The position numbers and the translations under genes are program-made. Below the pieces are notes generated by a model. The model searched no databases and was not told the DNA's origin. It was given only the letters and a program-made list of their open reading frames with translations. A DNA stretch of 64,000 bases. It comes from Pukyongia salina. Its GTDB lineage: Bacteria > Bacteroidota > Bacteroidia > Flavobacteriales > Flavobacteriaceae. The stretch spans positions 1,674,001 to 1,738,000 of the forward strand of contig NZ_CP027062.1 in NCBI RefSeq assembly GCF_002966125.1, read 5' to 3'. This document shows positions 62,435 through 64,000 of this stretch, in pieces; within the stretch, counting starts at the first letter, position 1, and each line of letters starts with the position of its first letter.

Positions 62435-62722
62435 TTAATTGAAATATATGATATATGAGATAATTGCCGTCAAAAATGTTGCCAATAATACACCCCGTGC
62501 TCTGTATTCCCTGTTAATACGTAAAAATCCGAAAAATACTGCCAGGTTAGGTAATGCGCCCAGCGTAATGATCATCCAGAGACTGTCTGTGCGTCTGTAA
62601 AATGAAAAGGTCTCTGCAAAACTAAAATCCTTTATAAGAGATATAATAAAAATACATAGAACGATCCCCAACGAATTGGCGATGATTCCGGTAATAAACC
62701 CTATGCCGATCTCTTTTTTCAT
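62435..62722 (-). CDS. Small polytopic membrane protein between surE and lpxB
   Basis: A 95-residue protein with three likely transmembrane helices (about residues 7-29, 45-65, 76-94) and no recognisable motif. The start overlaps the surE stop by 4 bp and the stop adjoins lpxB. This tight packing between two conserved genes argues for a real, co-translated protein. It resembles no family I know. Confidence 0.75.
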   Translation of the reverse strand: MKKEIGIGFITGIIANSLGIVLCIFIISLIKDFSFAETFSFYRRTDSLWMIITLGALPNLAVFFGFLRINREYRARGVLLATFLTAIISYIIYFN

Positions 62723-63498
62723 TTCAGATCCCAGGAATTAATATCTTTAATAGCATGGTGAGCGGTTAGATCGAACTGTACCGGCACAACAGATACATAA
62801 CCATTATCAAGTGCCCATTCGTCTGTGTCTTCTCCCTGGTCCTCGTTCACAAATTCCCCTGTAAGCCAGTAATAGTCCCTTCCCAACGGATTCACTCGCT
62901 TATCGAAATTCTCTACCCAATGTGCGTTTGCCTGCCGGCAAACTTTAATGCCCTTTAATTCATTCTCGGGTAGTTTTGGAAAATTCACGTTAAGAACTAC
63001 ACCTTCAGGGGTTCCATTTTCTAGTGCCTGCATGGCGATTTGCTTCACGTATTTTCGAACCGGATCGAAATTAGCTTCCAGTGAATAATCTAATAACGAA
63101 AATCCTATGGAGGGGATCCCTTGAGTTCCTGCCTCGACGGCCGCACTCATGGTCCCGCTGTAAATTACATTTATGGAAGAATTACTCCCGTGATTGATAC
63201 CACTTACACAAAGGTCGGGTTTGCGTTTTAGTATCTCGTTCACCGCGAGCTTTACACAATCTGCCGGGGTACCGCTGCAGCTATATTCAACTTGTGGGGC
63301 ATCTTTGTCTACCACCACCTTATCTACAAACAAGGTATCGTTTACAGTAATGGCGTGTCCCATCCCACTCTGTGGTGAGTCCGGGGCAACAACACAAACA
63401 TCCCCCAGGGTATTCATAACATCGATAAGGGTTCTTATCCCGGGTGCGGTTATCCCATCGTCATTAGTCACTAAAATAAGGGGCCTTTTATCCTTCAT
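62719..63498 (-). CDS. surE: 5'/3'-nucleotidase SurE
   Basis: About 259 residues from ATG 63498. The frame extends 32 codons further, but MKDKRPLILVTNDDGITAPG is the family N-terminus and a perfect -7 box sits between the two starts. The metal-binding Asp pair (TNDDG), the SGINHGSN loop (Ser and Asn ligands), SGTVSAA-like sequence here reading SGTMSAAVEAG, and PSIGFS match SurE. It dephosphorylates nucleoside monophosphates. First gene of surE-hypothetical-lpxB. Confidence 0.96.
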   Translation of the reverse strand: MKDKRPLILVTNDDGITAPGIRTLIDVMNTLGDVCVVAPDSPQSGMGHAITVNDTLFVDKVVVDKDAPQVEYSCSGTPADCVKLAVNEILKRKPDLCVSGINHGSNSSINVIYSGTMSAAVEAGTQGIPSIGFSLLDYSLEANFDPVRKYVKQIAMQALENGTPEGVVLNVNFPKLPENELKGIKVCRQANAHWVENFDKRVNPLGRDYYWLTGEFVNEDQGEDTDEWALDNGYVSVVPVQFDLTAHHAIKDINSWDLK

Positions 63499-63516
63499 AC
63501 CTTGGGTTTTGCATAG

Positions 63517-63524
63517 CAAAAATA
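63517..63524 (-). promoter_or_regulatory. -7 element TATTTTTG of the surE operon
   Basis: A perfect TAnnTTTG match on the minus strand, 18 bp before the chosen surE ATG and inside the longer frame, supporting the downstream start. No TTTG is seen at -33. Confidence 0.55.
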
Positions 63525-63625
63525 CACATTTTACGCTCCATTCAGTAATTAGTTTGTTTAACAAAAAATTAGTATCATTATAGACCCTTGGCACGGTTTT
63601 TTATATATTTTAGAAGATTGAAAAA

Positions 63626-64000
63626 ATGTTGATAGCTATGAGATTAATGAAAAAGAATTTTAAAGTATTATTCCTTGCAGTATTTGTAGCCGCCGCTTCC
63701 TGCAGTTTTACAACCAAAGAATTTAACGATCCGGATAAAGATAAACTCCTTATAGATCTAATTACCTATGTCCTTCAGAAAGGACATTACGACCCCGCCG
63801 AAATGGACGATACCTTCTCTGAGGCGGTGTATGTTGATTTTATTGACGCCATGGATCCACTTAAACGTTATTTTCTTGCTTCAGATATCGAGGAATTTAG
63901 TGTTTACCGAACCCAGATTGACGATCAGATAAAAGAAAAGGATTTAACCTTTTTTAATTTGGTCTATACCCGCTACAACGAGCGATTGGAAGAAGCCAGA
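63626..64000 (+). CDS. Tail-specific (S41) protease, N-terminal part, runs off the window
   Basis: The first 125 codons of a plus-strand gene. In-frame ATGs are at 63626, 63638 and 63647; the last begins the cleanest lipoprotein signal (MKKNFKVLFLAVFVAAASC). The segment after it (DLITYVLQKGHYDPAEMDD, then DFIDAMDPLKRYFLASD) is the N-terminal domain of carboxy-terminal processing proteases (Prc/Tsp). In those proteins the motif D-x-x-K-x-Y-F is typical. The PDZ and catalytic domains lie beyond the window. Divergent from surE. Confidence 0.8.
   Translation, partial: MLIAMRLMKKNFKVLFLAVFVAAASCSFTTKEFNDPDKDKLLIDLITYVLQKGHYDPAEMDDTFSEAVYVDFIDAMDPLKRYFLASDIEEFSVYRTQIDDQIKEKDLTFFNLVYTRYNERLEEAR

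Noticed and set aside
63194-63583. 129-codon plus-strand frame
   Set aside because: Antisense shadow of surE.

Overview
The window is a chromosomal segment of a member of the Bacteroidota, most likely a marine Flavobacteriaceae. This is judged from an A+T-rich genome, SusC/SusD pairs, lipoproteins in most exported enzymes, Bacteroidota-type promoter elements (TTTG about 18 nt before TAnnTTTG), a class II HMG-CoA reductase beside a GYDIA-type GHMP kinase, and the pantothenate kinase / LptC / PpiD gene order. No phage, IS element or CRISPR array was seen.

Region 1 (1-10.5 kb). A divergent edge holds the first codons of a probable FAD oxidoreductase, an exported DUF547 protein and a GH113-type glycosidase. 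Facing them is a nine-gene minus-strand cluster (9558 down to 2452) that I read as an arsenosugar/organoarsenical biosynthesis operon. It comprises an AhpD-like peroxidase, the radical SAM enzyme ArsS, an exported rhodanese, two rSAM-associated glycosyltransferases, a purine nucleoside phosphorylase, the arsenite methyltransferase ArsM, a PiT phosphate/arsenate permease and a DUF547 lipoprotein. An interrupted palindrome brackets its probable -7 box.

Region 2 (10.5-41.3 kb). This is a large carbohydrate-use locus, almost all on the minus strand. SusC and SusD are followed by a terminator, then three tandem paralogous FG-GAP/ASPIC-UnbV lipoproteins of about 1,030-1,110 residues, a vanadium-haloperoxidase-type lipoprotein, a GyrI-like membrane protein, a SusB-type GH97 alpha-glucosidase and a cytoplasmic (alpha/alpha)6-barrel hydrolase. 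After a 145-bp gap with a 14-bp palindrome come an SLC45-type sugar permease, a second MFS permease, a trehalase of the fungal neutral type with its Ca-binding motif, a PfkB sugar kinase and an SSS symporter. Divergent from susC are a LacI-family regulator, with a perfect CGAAAACGTTTTCG palindrome upstream, and a GH32 fructosidase lipoprotein. Together these fit uptake and hydrolysis of sucrose/fructosides, trehalose and alpha-glucosides. The role of the three propeller lipoproteins plus the haloperoxidase is unknown and is the most open question in the window.

Region 3 (41.4-42.6 kb). A small helical protein is followed by 3.3 copies of a 152-bp tandem repeat, then tRNA-Phe on the minus strand with a textbook promoter and terminator.

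Region 4 (42.6-64 kb). This is mostly conserved core. It holds coaX, an outer-membrane protein, a TPR protein, lptC, a small membrane protein, a CNNM/CBS protein and a PpiD-like foldase. Next are a GHMP kinase with HMG-CoA reductase (mevalonate pathway), then DPP-IV with two POT peptide permeases, and a thioredoxin-like protein. The window ends with ComEC (without a visible nuclease motif), an NlpC/P60 peptidase, and surE-hypothetical-lpxB. The start of a tail-specific protease runs off the right edge.
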